This document shows, piece after piece, positions 26,901 to 41,900 of a DNA stretch of 64,000 bases. Position 1 is the stretch's first letter, and the number at the start of each line of letters is the position of its first letter. Under the pieces are notes generated by a model, which saw only the letters and a program-made list of their open reading frames with translations, was not told the origin of the DNA and ran no database searches. The stretch is from the NCBI RefSeq assembly GCF_910592395.1, contig NC_088308.1, positions 23,265,501 to 23,329,500 on the forward strand, given 5' to 3'. The stretch comes from Lineus longissimus (lineage: Eukaryota; Nemertea; Pilidiophora; Heteronemertea; Lineidae). The position numbers and the translations under genes were made by a program.

Positions 26901-29900
26901 TTGATCAACGGAACCGATCAATCGCGAAATCAAGTTAACGCTTACAATAAATATCTGTGTCTTGGCCAATATTGAACCCCAGCCTTTTCATTCTTTGATG
27001 TGGGTTAGATCTGATAGGTTCGGCGCGGCTAGGTAAACTGTTTGTGGGGCTTTCTTACCGGTTTATGCAGAATTCATCAACTTACCAAGTAGAGATGTGA
27101 TGATACCAAATCGTCAACCGTCTTACTATCGGAGCATATCTAATTCAATCGGACTAGCTAGTTTTGCGTTCGCTCCAAAAGCTGTACTTCAGCTCCGCAA
27201 TTATAGCTGACGGGTTGCAACATCAGATCTGGCAGAACCAAATTGTTGACCTAGTCTCACAGGAAAGTCTATTTCCTCTGCTTAATTAGCATGGAGGTTC
27301 ATGGACAATGGCTGCCATTCACAATGTTAGCGAGACAAAGATTTAGATTTTACCGTAGTCGGCTGATGATGTTTTGATTTACATTTAAGTTCTTCCCTCA
27401 AATCGAGTTCATGGTATGGAAGGCGGTTTTATTTGCATTTAGTTCTGCAGCAGTGACAATGAGCCAGTCTCTTGTGCTGCTCGAGTTATCAGTGGTCTGG
27501 TCAGGTCATATCTCATTCCACATGTCCATTGTCTTCGATCATAGACACCAACAGCCATCAGGCAAATGACATACATGTAGGCATATTATAAGCGGTAGAT
27601 TTATAGGCTTGGAAGTCATCATCCTATCGACGCTTTCCGACTGCCTCTGAGTATGACGTCTGCCAACACCCCGTTAAAGAAACACTCAGCATCCAGTGAA
27701 TAACAAAGCTAATGGACCTTTCCTTTCCCCAAAAGACGCTAAGTGACCTTCCTCAATTGCGATGGGTCAATGGAAGGAAATAGACGACATTTTTTATGAG
27801 TGGAATAACATGCTTTTGACTTCTTGTCGGATGTCGATGCCATCAATGCTGTGTTGTTTTGCCATCTTTTGATTTGGACTGGCCACCGCAAAGTAATCTT
27901 TATCAGCTCTCGCGTTTTTGGTTAAGACTAGCGTACCCACCTTTGTCCCTTTTCTTTTGCGTCAGATTGCTTTTTTATGCATTTGTGATTCTGCGCATGA
28001 AAATATCGCCACGCCATTCTTGGATAGGTCTGAATGAACTTGTTCCATCCGAAAATAAAAGAACACTATATTGTTGCAAAATAAATATTGCCAGCTTGCA
28101 TGTTCGTTCTTGTCTATTTTAAACAATTTGAATGAACACAATGTGACATTTTGTCAGCTTCAAAGATACAACTTTTAAAAACAGTTTTCCTGCCAGCGTA
28201 GCCGATCAAACACTGTTCGTTTGAACATACTACCTTGCCCTTGGGAATTCTCCTGTTACTTATTGTATAATCCCGAGGTACGCATTTCAAACATTCCCCA
28301 GTGAGTCTGGGTATTAGTTTCCCAATATCCCAGGATTCAGAAACAATAAGTGGTCATTAAAACAGCAGTCTAGCGCTTCCAACAGTTTGGGGATAATATT
28401 TTATGTCCAAGTTCACATTTGTTTCAGTTGTAGCTCTGTAGCATTGCTTTTTGATGGCCTTGCACTCGGTTGACTCAACTATGGAATGTAGATAGGTCTA
28501 CTCAAGAAACGTACGTGTGGTCCGAAGCCAATATTTAGGAGTTGCACTCAGACCTCATTGATAGATATACATTTATATCATCTCTGTTGTCAACAAATAC
28601 GATGTACCGTATCGACAAATGTACGAAGGAATGTACTATCAAGGCAAACACCTCACAGTGCCAACATTCTATGCCGTAATCCCACCTTAACAAAGGAAGA
28701 GGGGGCTGGGTAGTTGCAACTTTAAATATATATGGTGACAATTTAGTTGAAAATGCTATCCTAATAGTTTTATTCAGGTCGCATAGGAGTGGAGGAATGG
28801 TGCTCTTTGAAGTAATAATAACAACGTGGTATCTTTATTCATCATTATCAATTGGAGGCAATTTGGCCACCCTGTCATACATGGTGAGTCACAGTGCCAA
28901 AGGCAGGATGAGACTGTTGATAGTGACAAGGTAGATGCTTCAGAATCTCCAGTGTTGAGGGAGAAGAAGCCGGATCCACTCGAAGAAGGAAAGTGTCCAA
29001 TTAAAAAAATGTTACATCGCGTGAGTCAATCGATTCATTATTGCCTATCGTGTCATCAATGCAAAATTGCGATCAAGGTGCTGGTAGAACTTTAACGCAA
29101 TTTGTCTCTAGCTTATAATCGACTACAGACTACCCCTTGTTCGTAACGAAGAAATTGATTACCAAAGGGATTCTTCGAAAAGCCAAAAAGACAGAAGCCC
29201 AACAACAGGTTTCAGGAAAACTGAAGTGCTTCCGGGTACAGCGAACTTGAAGGTAGCGGCATGACTGAAGGAAAGCAGTCTATGGCAGTTTCCAAAGATT
29301 ATTTTGATGTTAAAGTACATTCCAGTTATATGCAATGACCTCCTCCAGAAAATCAACATAGAAAATAGGTGTTGACATTGCAAGGAATTCGATATATTTA
29401 TCGGGTCCTTAACATTAACTTATTAAGTTAACCTAAACTGATACTAAAGTGCACGTCCGAGTCAGACATCATGTCGACCGAAGGATGTTTGAGGATTCTA
29501 TAAGCAACATAGGCTACTGAAAGTACGTCATATTGGCTAGAAAGTGCCCATTAAAAAAACTTCCTGGGATATTAAATGAGGAATGTTAGTTTAAAGGCCT
29601 AGGACTAACTGCATACTACAACGTCAGCCCATTATTTACACAGTCTTTTACTTGAATCTCACAATTATGTTTTCTTGCGCCATAAGTCTCTTAAACTTCG
29701 AAAAGTCAGTTGACATTGGCATCACTAATTTTGATTGGCAACTGTCAATCACTAGAAAACCGAGAGATTCCTTGTTCTATGTCAATAGGAAATGCTATAG
29801 CTGACATAAAATCTCCTTAAACAGACTAAAGGTCAATATTGTTTTCAGGTCTATCACCTTGGTTCGCTCCTGGAATGTCCAAAAAGGTTGTTTTGGTAGC

Positions 29901-32900
29901 GGAATACATTTAAGTTGGTGTCCATGTGACCATATCATACGTCGAACTAAATATTTACGATCATTTTGTTTTAAATTGATGACGTCGTCAGTTCGACTCG
30001 TAAACAAAAGCTGTTGTCAGTCATTGTTTTTGATCAAACCATTTCCTACTTTTAATACAATCCCGTATAAAGATTTTTAGAAGCGTCTTGATCACTGCGC
30101 CATGACCTCCTTAGAGACATCACCACCCCCAGATATGTTCACACCACAATCTGTCTGCCTGATACAAACACGTCTCTACTCTGAACCTACATATGTCTGA
30201 TTAAGATACAAATCAACAAAATCACATCAACTTTGGCTGATGGGATAATTCGATAGACTGGTCCTCACGAGATAATCCAATCCGGGTAGATTTAGCCACT
30301 TGTACATGCCGCTATTCTTGCATGGTAGCTTTCCATGAATGAGAAGCTGGTGATGAAAGGGTACTTGTTATTAGGGTGCACTTGGTGTTATAAAAGGATG
30401 AGAGACTGTCTGGCCATATTGTCCTCTTCATGCTCATATAGCTGTCAATTGAACTACTTCCCTTTGCTCAGGACGAGCTTTACAGATGCTCAGCCTCTAC
30501 GTTAGAGCCCCTGGGTTAGGGCTCAGTGACTATTCACCTTAATAAGAATATGCACAAGATAATGACTCACTCAGTGACACGTTTGGGGAGGAATTTTGTC
30601 CCTGGCGTTTTTTATTGTCAGACGACCTATTGACATGACATGACACTGAAATTTCGTCAAAAGTTCTTGATGGGAACTTGCTGATGTTACAGTTTGTTAC
30701 ATGATTGATTGTATTTTCCGGTAGAATTTTTTTTCCATAAATCTTCACACCAAATCCGGCGACAATGACCATGATGAGCAGTCAATGTCTCAACTGTTGT
30801 TATGATTGATTCTTAATTGAGTTGTATCGTTGCAGGCCAAGAATATAATTTCAACAAGTTGACAGCTGCTGATGTGAATTCTTTAGGGGAACCCTACGAT
30901 TATGCTTCCATTATGCACTACGCGAGGAATACCTTCTCCAGGGGGACATACGTGGATACCATCTTGCCCAAACTCAAACCGCACATGTCGAAACGACCGG
31001 AGATAGGGCAACGTATCAAGTTGAGTCCCGGAGATATAGCACAGGCAAATAAGCTGTATTCATGTCCAAGTAAGTTCCTTATGCCTAAAAAGATGTTTCG
31101 TTGTCAAGACAGCCAAAGATTTGCTGAAATTATTCGTATTGACAAATTGTATTTTTACCCGTATGCTCTGGTGATGGAAAACCTGAACTGTTAATAGCCA
31201 TCGAGGTAGACCGTTCTTGCACGACAGAGCTCAGTCAAGGGCTGCCCGCCAGGTTATCCAGGGCAAGACCATTCCATCTTCTTGATCGACCGCCCTGCCA
31301 AGATCCGATTGAATTCCTTCCATACGGACACATAATCGTATACCGAAGCAAGTGAAGGAAAATTGCAATTTTGTCTGAATCAATTAGGCTGCTCTAGACC
31401 CCATCAGCATCTCTCCTCATTTAAATGACAAATGAAACACTTTGATAGGTTCAGTTTATGATGTGTTATAAATCACGGATAACAATCGTCCCTGCCGTCT
31501 GACGGATGGCCACCATAGAAATGGTTGCTGGCCTTGGTGTGAAATGCTCCTACCGCACCCGATCAATCTCTATCGTGCCAGCTATCAGAGGTGAACAACC
31601 ACGAGTGCGCCTTAACAAGTAGAAACCTCGAAGCTCGTCCCATTTAATATCCTGTATATCTAGATTGTGCATTGCCTGTATGCTTTCTACCTGGATACGA
31701 GGTTCCCTTGCTATCCCGTTTTGATCTAGGGTCGCGTAGATCCGAAAGAATTATGTGATTAAGATGATTGGGAAAACGCGTTAGCAACCAGAAAAAGAAA
31801 GTTTCGGATAACTTTTTTTCTGAGCGGGATATCATTATTCGGAGTGCGTTGAACCAACACTTTTTTTGTGTAATTCATATCAGCTTTTGGTTTGGTAGAC
31901 GGCAAAAATAGAATACTTGTACTTTTTATCCAAAGCGCTGAGAAAGAGTATTGGGTCAAGGCCCAGCGCATAGGGACAAACGTCGATTGAGTTGCTCACT
32001 AATGATGAAAGCACTAATGAGAGTGAGTTTTCGCACAGCCCCAAAACGCCAACGCCATTGCCTATTCCATTGTTAGTCACCGTGATCGGGATGTCAAACA
32101 ACGGGTAAATGCTAGGCATTTGCGTTTGCGTTTCAGGGACTTAGCGAAAACACCCTATTGGTTTACGTGTCTGCCAATCTTATTCACTGGACAATTGCAT
32201 TATTGCATTGGTTTGGGGTGAACTATATATCATATTTCCATGTATCGCTGGTACTCGACTGCACGACATCATACCTCATATCGTTCAGGCACTACCATAT
32301 CTTCCTTTTTCTTGGTGTTATGATTAATGTTTCATAAATCTGACCATGGCCTGTAACAACCAAACAACTCAACAGCAGGGTAAACGATCTGCTATGAGCA
32401 TTTGATGTCATATAAACATGGAGATGTTAAAATAATTCTTAATGGGAAATTAATTCCTAGCCCTCTCAGTCTGATCCTCTGAAAGGATATGTTGAACTAA
32501 AAGCATGGAGATCAATCAGCCTGATTCTTTATCTAAAGCCATTAAAGAAATCGGATAGACGTGAACTCTTCCCTAGAGCTTTTTATATCTGCTCAAAGAC
32601 CGATCGAGACGAAGTACAAAATATATGGGATGCTAGCTAATCTTTTATAAACCTTCTTGACCTTTTCCATTATGAATTTCAGACCCAATACCTGCGGTCT
32701 TTAAAACTCCTCTTATCCAAGCATATCATCAGAAGCTTTTTATATCATTATCAGAATTTTTCCACTTTATATTCTATTATCAGAAACAAAATATAGAGAT
32801 GAACGTGGTAGACTGTTTGGCAACTAAAGTCATTACTCAGCTTCTTTTTGCCCACTTTTCAATTTAATGGCCAATTGCCCGCCAATATCAAGAAACCATC

Positions 32901-35900
32901 TTCACCCTGGTCCATTGCCAGAGATATTAGGTTTATCAAGGGAAGGAGTAGTGTGCATTTCAAGCAGCCTGTTTGAGTTTTACCTGTTTTGACACCATGT
33001 CAGATACAGGAATTTACATATTTGCATGACTGATCACTGTCTTGTCCTCAGGTAAAGATACTGTAACCTTAAAATTGTATGGACCAAACAGAAGTTCAAC
33101 ACCATAAAATCCATTGGCATGATTGTTTGGTGAGAGGTTTCTTTGATATCATCTTGACCCTCAATGTATTGCATTGCTCAGCTTCCAGACAACGCGGGGC
33201 GGGGCTACGGAGGCAATACCGATTGAAGTTCAGTTTGCTTTGATATGTGACGGCCCAATACTATAAGGAGGTAAAAAAACGTATTACTTGGGAAGGCGTT
33301 GTTTCTATTGTGTTACGATGGGAAACAATACCTTTACCCACCGTGACAATGAGAGGGCACTTATTGCTGCCATCAGTGTTTGCTCGAACTGACGGGGCAT
33401 CAATTTTGTTACAGGATGCGGCCGAACTTTCCAGGACTCAACAGCCACATTCTCATCTCCCAAGTCCGACCCCTCGAGAAGCCAGACTTGCCAGTGGAGG
33501 ATTTCAGCTACCCATGGCGAGAAGATGGTCCTCAACATCACCATGATAGACATTCCTGAGTCCCCTGACTGTCACTCGGATTATCTGGAGATCAGGGATG
33601 GGCATTGGTTGAAATCACCGTTACTTGGTAAGAAGGTTCACTGTGTAAACTCTGCACTGGTCAATTCTTTTATAAACAGCCAAAAAAAGGAAAGGAGGCT
33701 ATTTGATTATCAGCCAAGTTTCAGGCCCGTAGGCCTCCTGTTAGATACTAGTATTCTGTCCAAGCTTTCGACAATATCCGATAAATACATAGCCATTGGC
33801 CTAAGATCCGACCCACTTGGCTTCTTCCTGATTCTTTATGGGTACAAATTTTTCATCATTCGTATTTTACGACTGCCTCTTTTTTGTTTCAAAATAGGTC
33901 GATTTTGCGGCAACGGGAAGTTACCGGGGACCCTGATATCGAGTGACAGCAGAATGTGGATAGAGTACCACAGAGAGAAGGGCAGCCTGGGCTCAGGCTT
34001 TACAGCAAGTTACGAAGGTGAGGGCTGTGATTCCTGTCAAAGTCAAAAATCCTGATAAGATTTTTATAAGTTAAGATTCTTAGCTAAGAACTTATTCTGT
34101 TTATTATCAGATTCTTGTAAGATTCTGAATATTTACACGATCTTAACTCAAAATCTTAGAAGTTGCTGCTCAGAATCTGACAATCTTGTAAGCTTTTGAT
34201 TCCCGATCTTTAGGCAGAATCTTAAAACAATCTTGAAAAAGCTGTTGGATGGCTCATCTCTCGGGAAACAAGAGAGTCAGTGACATTCTGTTCTGTTCCG
34301 GAATGAATAACGGCGGGGTTTCACCAGCATTCTATTGATCCACATATCGTCTGATGGGGTGCATGATGCAAACTATGAGAAAATTGAGGAATGGAACAGC
34401 CTAATAAATGTAAAGCATTCCTTTCAACCGATCTTTTGAGTCGGTTACCAAAAAGAAATGTCAAAGATGTGATTCCTGACATGATTTTCTCGACTTGGTG
34501 ATATCATTACCGCTTGACGTAATGTTTTGCATGTGATCGACGTCTGTTAACAGCATGTATAACTTGATATCTAAAGAAAAAGCTGTAAGGAATGCTTTAA
34601 AAGACAAAAAAAGTTTTGTGTCAGTACTTGGTATAATTCAATTTGACACGATATTATGGTTCGTTTGCATTTCTGTGTCATATCATGGTAATCGAGTCAC
34701 CTTAGCTACAATAGAAAAAGACTTTCGTCGGTTTCCAGTTGGTGTTTAATAGACATAGACTTTATCCTGTACACATTGGAATTATTGACGAAAGTTATCC
34801 TAATTTGAAAGCACGTCAACAGTTGGGTGTGATATCTCGGCAAAAACAACGACTCTTTGCCGATTCCTGTGTGTATGTGTGTCATCGTTTTGAAGTAGCT
34901 GTGTCCCCCTGGAAAATTGTCCGGCCATATTGTATTCTGACGGATTTGGTATATGGTTTTAAAGAGACCATGACCTAGAGAAAAAAGCTTACAATAGAAT
35001 ACTGTTCCCCGGACATTCTATATTAGGACCCTTTGAAACTGATAGTTTTTCCACAATGAACTTGTTTATTTTGTAAAGTGCGACAGCTTAGAGGGGTCGG
35101 GGAAAGACTAAATGACGACCTCATATCTTAGTTACCATCTCATCTCTTGTCCCTCCTCAGCTAAGATTTTCAGAATTCGTACTCGATTACCGGAATACGA
35201 AAGGTTGCCAGTATGTATGATTTTGCTCATTGGTTCCCTGATATCATATTGCAAGCCAACAAATGAAAAAAAAAACATATAGGAAAGGAGTAATAGCTAT
35301 GTCATGCAATTTGCAGCTGTTTGCGGTGGGGAAATCATAAAGGAAGAAGGTCAGCTTACAAGTCCCAACTACCCCGACTATTACAAGCCCAGCAAGGAAT
35401 GCATCTGGAAGATCACAGTCCAGGAGGGTTACTCTGTCGCACTCAGGATCCAGTCACTCGAGGTTAGTTTGGTTGTGCTCCATATTCTGCGAATGTCCTA
35501 ATTCGCGGCTGTAATTGATTACTTTAGCGTCTCTTGCGGGGTTATTTCGTCCCAACAACTTAGTTCTTCATTTGATGAAGTCGATGATGAGTAGTGGTCA
35601 TCTTCTTGATTAGTTATAGGACGCAGTTACCCTCTTGAAAACCATAAACCAGAGATTTTGACCAGAAATTGTCAAAACCATGTAGCCATGCATTTGTGTA
35701 TCATCACGACAGTGACTGCATGTACATACTCATTGTTGGACTGAAACATATCATTTCTTCTTGGGAGACATTAAGGGTAAGCGAAAGACACTCGGGAAGA
35801 AAAGTAGTGTAACTCAGTTGAGCCATTTACTATATGTTTACGAAATCCTCATTGTTCTTACAGTCTCTCAGGTTTTCTCAGTTGATCCTGACTCCTTCTT

Positions 35901-38900
35901 CGGTCGTCTTGTTGCCTTGTACCGACAATTTTGGTGATTTGATCCTGTGTGACTAATTCTATTGATCATTGACGTTCCTCTGCCAGGAGGTATAGATTAT
36001 CGGCAGTAACTCAGTTACCTAATTTGATTGAATACTGCTGATGAAGTGCATTCACTGCCCAATATGTTTGTGAGAATCAATACTGCAAACTCGGCTCTGT
36101 TCTGTCAGGTGGCATTAAATAAAGGAAATAAGGAAACTTGCATCCTTCTCAAATACGTAACGAAAACCAATAAACGAAGGTGGAGTCTGGACTTTGAAAG
36201 GGACTTGTTGACCCCTGTCCAGCAGATTTGGTGATGACGTGGAGTTCTTCCGACCTTCCAACGGATGAGACATGGCCCGCATATATATGTTATGCTTTCA
36301 GATTGGATTTTTTCATCAGTTCAAAATTCTGATGCATTTTCAAAGTCCAAAAATGATGATGTCTCTTCATTTTGAGCAGAAAAAAAAATCAAATGAAAAA
36401 TCCAGTGGTCGTGGTGTAGGTACCGGGGTGGTCGTGTTACCGGGGGCCTTGTTATGGTAATTGGAGAGGAAACCATACGGGACCAGCGATTCTTGGTCGT
36501 CAGAGCGGGGTGGTCGCCTACCGGGGTTCCACTGTACTTGAATACATACAAGTCACTGGTACTGCCTTCCGTGGAGATAGGTCACACTAGCATTTCCCGA
36601 GGGCAACATGTAAACCATCCGTTGAACCTGGCCAGACCATTTCTCAGAATAATTACAATGCAGAAAGCTGCGAAAACATGTTAAGTAAGACGTATTTGCC
36701 AGCTGCTTTATCTTTCAACAGGCTCGTTCATTTCATTAGCCGATTGGCACGAACGATGCCTAGACAAGATAGCGAAGATGTTGATGAGTGAAATACCTGT
36801 CTGTGGTTATGTAATCTGATCGATACTACAAGCTCGTAACAAATTGCTCAAGGTTTTCAACAGACCACTTGCGGAAGTAGCTGGTTAGATGATTGGCACC
36901 GTACCTGTATAAGTGGTGTATACCGTACGTTACTACGTTCTATCAGGTATTTTGAAAAAATACCATTTCATAATCATCAAGAAGAACAGCTCAGGAGAAA
37001 TATCGCAGACCAATCGACCTTGACAATAAACCTCGTCCGCTGACTGTGTGATTCCGAACTTCTGTGTCTTTCTTCCTTCCGATTAAGAACTTCTTTGTCT
37101 TTCTCCCTTCAGATTAAAAAGTTCTTTGTCTTTCTCCCTTCAGATTAAGAAGTTCTTTGTCTTTCTCCCTTCAGATTAAGAAGTTCTTTGTCTTTCTTCC
37201 TTCCGATTAAGAACTTCTTTGTCTTTCTCCCTTCAGATTAAGAAGTTCTTTGTCTTTCTCCCTTCAGATTGAGGAGTTCCCTGTCTTTCTTCCTTAAGAT
37301 TAAGAGGTTCTTTGACTTTCTTCCTTCCGATTAAGAAGTTCTTTGTCTTTCTTCCTTCCGATTAAGAACTTCTGTGTCTTTCTTCCTTCCGATTAAGAAC
37401 TTCTTTGTCTTTCTCCCTTCAGATTAAAAAGTTCTTTGTCTTTCTCCCTTCAGATTAAGAAGTTCTTTGTCTTTCTCCCTTCAGATTAAGAAGTTCTTTG
37501 TCTTTCTTCCTTCCGATTAAGAACTTCTTTGTCTTTCTCCCTTCAGATTAAGAAGTTCTTTGTCTTTCTCCCTTCAGATTGAGGAGTTCCCTGTCTTTCT
37601 TCCTTAAGATTAAGAGGTTCTTTGACTTTCTTCCTTCCGATTAAGAAGTTCTTTGTCTTTCTTCCTTCCGATTAAGAAGTTCTTTGTCTTTCTTCCTTCC
37701 GATTAAGAACTTCTTTGTCTTTCTCCCTTCAGATTAAGAAGTTCTTTGTCTTTCTCCCTTCAGATTAAGAAGTTCTTTGTCTTTCTTCCTTCCGATTAAG
37801 AACTTCTTTGTCTTTCTCCCTTCAGATTAAGAAGTTCTTTGTCTTTCTTCCTTCAGATTGAGGAGTTCCCTGTCTTTCTTCCTTAAGATTAAGAGGTTCT
37901 TTGACTTTCTCCCTTCAGATTAAGAACTTCTTTTTCTTTCTCCCTTCAGATTGAGAACCATGATAACTGCGTGTATGATTACCTGGAGGTCCGTGACGGT
38001 CACTCTGACGACTCCGCACTCATTGGTCGGTTCTGTGGCTATAAGATGCCCGACGACATCAAGTCAACGTCAAATAAACTCTACGTCAAGTTCGTGTCGG
38101 ATGGATCAGTACAGAAGGCTGGCTTTGTTGCTCAGTTCATCAAAGGTATGCGGAGACCAAGACTTGTTTCCCCGGAAGCTTGACTTCCTTGGAATTTTCG
38201 ATGTCGCATATACGAGACTTTGTTTTTTTGGCTTACGATAACTTTCTCGTTAGCTAAATGCCAATCTGACAAAGCTTTTTTAATGCCCCATGAGTCAAGT
38301 TTTTTGCTAGCTCTTCTAAGTGAGGTTGCTCAAAAATCTTTGCTCTGTCCGAAACAATGTACTAAGATGTGCGGCGTTCAGAAATCTCAGCTCTGTGATA
38401 CTGCTAGTTTGATGCGACAGCTTTTTTGGAAATTGACTTTCTTCTACAAAAGCTCCTCGGACTTCTTTCAGAATATGATGAGTGTTTGACCGATGACCAC
38501 GGTTGTGAGCATGACTGCGTGAACACACTGGGAGGATACCGCTGTGAGTGCAAGATTGGGTACGAGCTGCACCCCGATGGCAAGAAATGTGAAGGTAAGG
38601 ATGATGAGCGGTGAGATTCTTTACTGTGACCACTGTTCCGTCACTTCATACGTACTTCTTTGGAAATCGTGATAAACAGTCAGTACGCGATTCACAAGGA
38701 TTGCTGTATATACTCATGGAAACTACTGTCGTTAGAACACTATATTCTGTACATCTACCGTATCTAACGCTATCTACGTTTGAGTCACAGAGACGTACAA
38801 AATATTTCAATTTGCTTGTTTTTATTTTCGTAGATGCTTGTGGAGGTTACATCGACGCTACCAATGGATCCCTCCAGACACCATCCTACCCCGATCTGTA

Positions 38901-41900
38901 CCCAAGCAATAAGAATTGTGTGTGGCAGATTGTCGCACCAAAACTCTACAGGATTATACTCAACTTTACACATTTTGATCTCGAGGGAAATAATGTAAGA
39001 ATAGACAGAAATAAATGAAAAACGGTATGCACTGGAATGAAACCCGTACGCAACAGCAATCAACGATTTTTGTTTAATCCGGTGTCGGGAAGGCCATTTG
39101 ATGGCAGTGTATACAATGCATGAGGGGACAATCTGAAACAGTCAGTGGGGAAACCAAACTATGGCAATATCTGCCTGAACTCACCACGTACGGCCTACAG
39201 GCTGCCAGGGCAGCTGGTTTCTTTCATCATCCTATGTATATAGAGCTTGGCGAGGCCGAATCCGTTAAGTGAGGTGTGTTTTATAAGGATTGTCATCATC
39301 ATCATGTGATGAAGTCTATTGATTTATATATTGATTTCCTCAAAATCCCATTTGATATGTAATGGGTTTTTGATGTATATATTCCTTTTGACGTTTCAGC
39401 ATGATTGTGAATATGACTCGGTTGAGATCAGAAGTGGCCTGGGGACAGAAGCGACCCAGCATGGCACTTACTGCGGCTCGACCATCCCGAATCCCATCAC
39501 ATCTGAGGGCAGCTCTCTCAGAATCGAATTCAACTCGGACAATTCCGTGCAGAAGACAGGCTTCCATGCCGTGTTCCTGACCGGTAAGATTTCGCAGATG
39601 GCGTGCTTTCTGTACCGCTTTGTGTTGGATTTACAAACGGACTTCGGCGGCTGTCAGGTCGCTTTGATAGTCATACAGTTTATGCATAATGACAAAAAGG
39701 CATTTGAAAATCTACTGCCATCTTTACAGAAAGTAGATAACCATATCTTCGTCAAACTTAAATTCCAACTATCGCCATATTTGATCGGTTAAACAGACTT
39801 GTACATTAAAAAAGGTATGACACTCCTATCCATGCCCCTAAGACGAAAGCAAACTCAACGTTCTCTTTTGAATAAGATTGTATTACAAAGAAATACCACG
39901 CAAAGGACGAGCGTAGTGAACTTTAATTTCAGACATATCACAAATTCCTCCTGAGGAGATTTTCATGGAGCCTCTTGTAATTAGAGTTCTCCGCTGAGAC
40001 AAAGGCCATGGTAATAGGATAGGACTATATACGTCTGTCATCCCTGCAGCATACTGAGGGTGTTATAGTCAATGGTATCAGTGTCGAGGAGTACAAGTCA
40101 GTCGAAAACAGTCAACCAAACTATTAAATCTTTGATGTTTCGATAGTGACGTCTTGAATTTATTGCAACTTTCCGATAAATAGTCGGAGAAAGATTGTTT
40201 AGTTGATATTGGTTTCATTGCGAACTACTGGTATTCGCCGGTGAAAGACAATTTGATAGGTTAAATGAAAGTCCGCCGGCCTATTCTTAATTTCATGACT
40301 GTCCTCTCATCTTGATCAATCTCGGGCTACATTATATGGATTTTGGTCTACCGTTACAGACAAAGATGAGTGTGCCACGGACAATGGTGGGTGTCAACAC
40401 ATCTGCAAGAATATGATTGGGAGCTATGAGTGTGCCTGTCACAATGGTTACACCCTCCACCTCAACAAACACGACTGCAAGGAGGGAGGTTGTCAGCATC
40501 GCATCACCAGCTCTCAGGGTGAAATCACTAGCCCTAACTGGCCCGATAACTACCCCAGCAGGAAAGACTGTGTCTGGTCGTTCACTGCCGCTGATGGACA
40601 TAGAATAAAATTGGTAAGCTACAGAAACCTAATTCTTCCTCGTCTTTTCGTGTAATTTTGCAATTCATCACATGAAACCAAAGAAAGCTTTGCGTCGTTC
40701 GCTGTGAAGAACCAGCCTTTGTAATTTCATTTCCTAATTTGTAGATATTCAATGACTTTCAACTAGAACCTCATCAGGAATGCAACTACGATCACATCGA
40801 GTTGTTTGATGGTCTAAACGGGAAGTCCCGGAGTCTGGGCAGTTACTGTGGCAGTAAGGTACCAGACCCTATCACCGCCAGCGGGAACGAAATGTATATG
40901 GTATTCTACTCAGATGCATCAGTTCAGAGGAAGGGATTCCACGCTACTCACACAACTGGTACGTCTCACTGATCATTCCACCATTCCTCAGGCAGTTCAG
41001 TCACTTTTGGTAAATGTAGGTGGAGAAAAAAACTCAATGAATCCTCTCTGGCGATATTACTTGGAAGCTGAAAATAGCCACCGATGACCCAAGAGGCGTT
41101 CACATATCTGATTTGGTTGTTTAATTATTTCAGTTTGTGGTGGCCGTCTCGTAGCTTCGTCGTCAGTCAAGGAGCTCTTTTCGCACGCGAAATATGGCGA
41201 CCAGAGTTATGAAAACAAGCAAGATTGTGATTGGGTGATAGAGGCTCCAGGGGAGTTTACCATTCGCTTTAAATTCTTGACGTTTGAGGTGGAGGATGAA
41301 GTGGATTGTGGGTAAGATTCCATCCGATTCGACTGACTTGGAACAAAGCAAAGAAGCTTCTTCTCAAGTGTCTTGGAATAATTATGCGGACGTCGTCAGA
41401 CAAAAAGTGGGCTTGAAAGGACCATTGCCTGGTATCTCTAGCAGCAGCTGTTTCTTTTCCAATAAACTGCTGGTAATAGCAACAAGGTAGCCTCAGCGGA
41501 TGCACATTAACCTACAAATCATTGATCAGTTGGCTTTCCTGGTGCAAGGTGACAAGTAATTGCGAGATTTTGTGACAATTTCAAATTGTCCTCTTACAAA
41601 TTTCACTGATGTACAAAGAGCCCAATGGTATGCATCGAAAACGACATATCTTCGACCAGTTGTTGTTGACAACGACAACTGAGGCTTTTGAGTAAGTCGC
41701 GTGGAGGGTCTGACATGTAGGTCGTCTGGTATGCAGTAGTTTGTACTTCATATCAGTAATGATGCTAATTGTTCTGATTGAATTTTTTAATTAAATCTTG
41801 TAGGTATGATTATGTAGATGTGTATGATGGAGAGACAGATCATTCTAGGCTTATCAATAGATACTGTGGATCGAAGGTAAGATTGGAATCATTTTTACTG

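Noticed and set aside
37056-37954. CRISPR-like regular repeats
   Set aside because: Units are directly adjacent with no unique spacers, and they lie in an animal intron.
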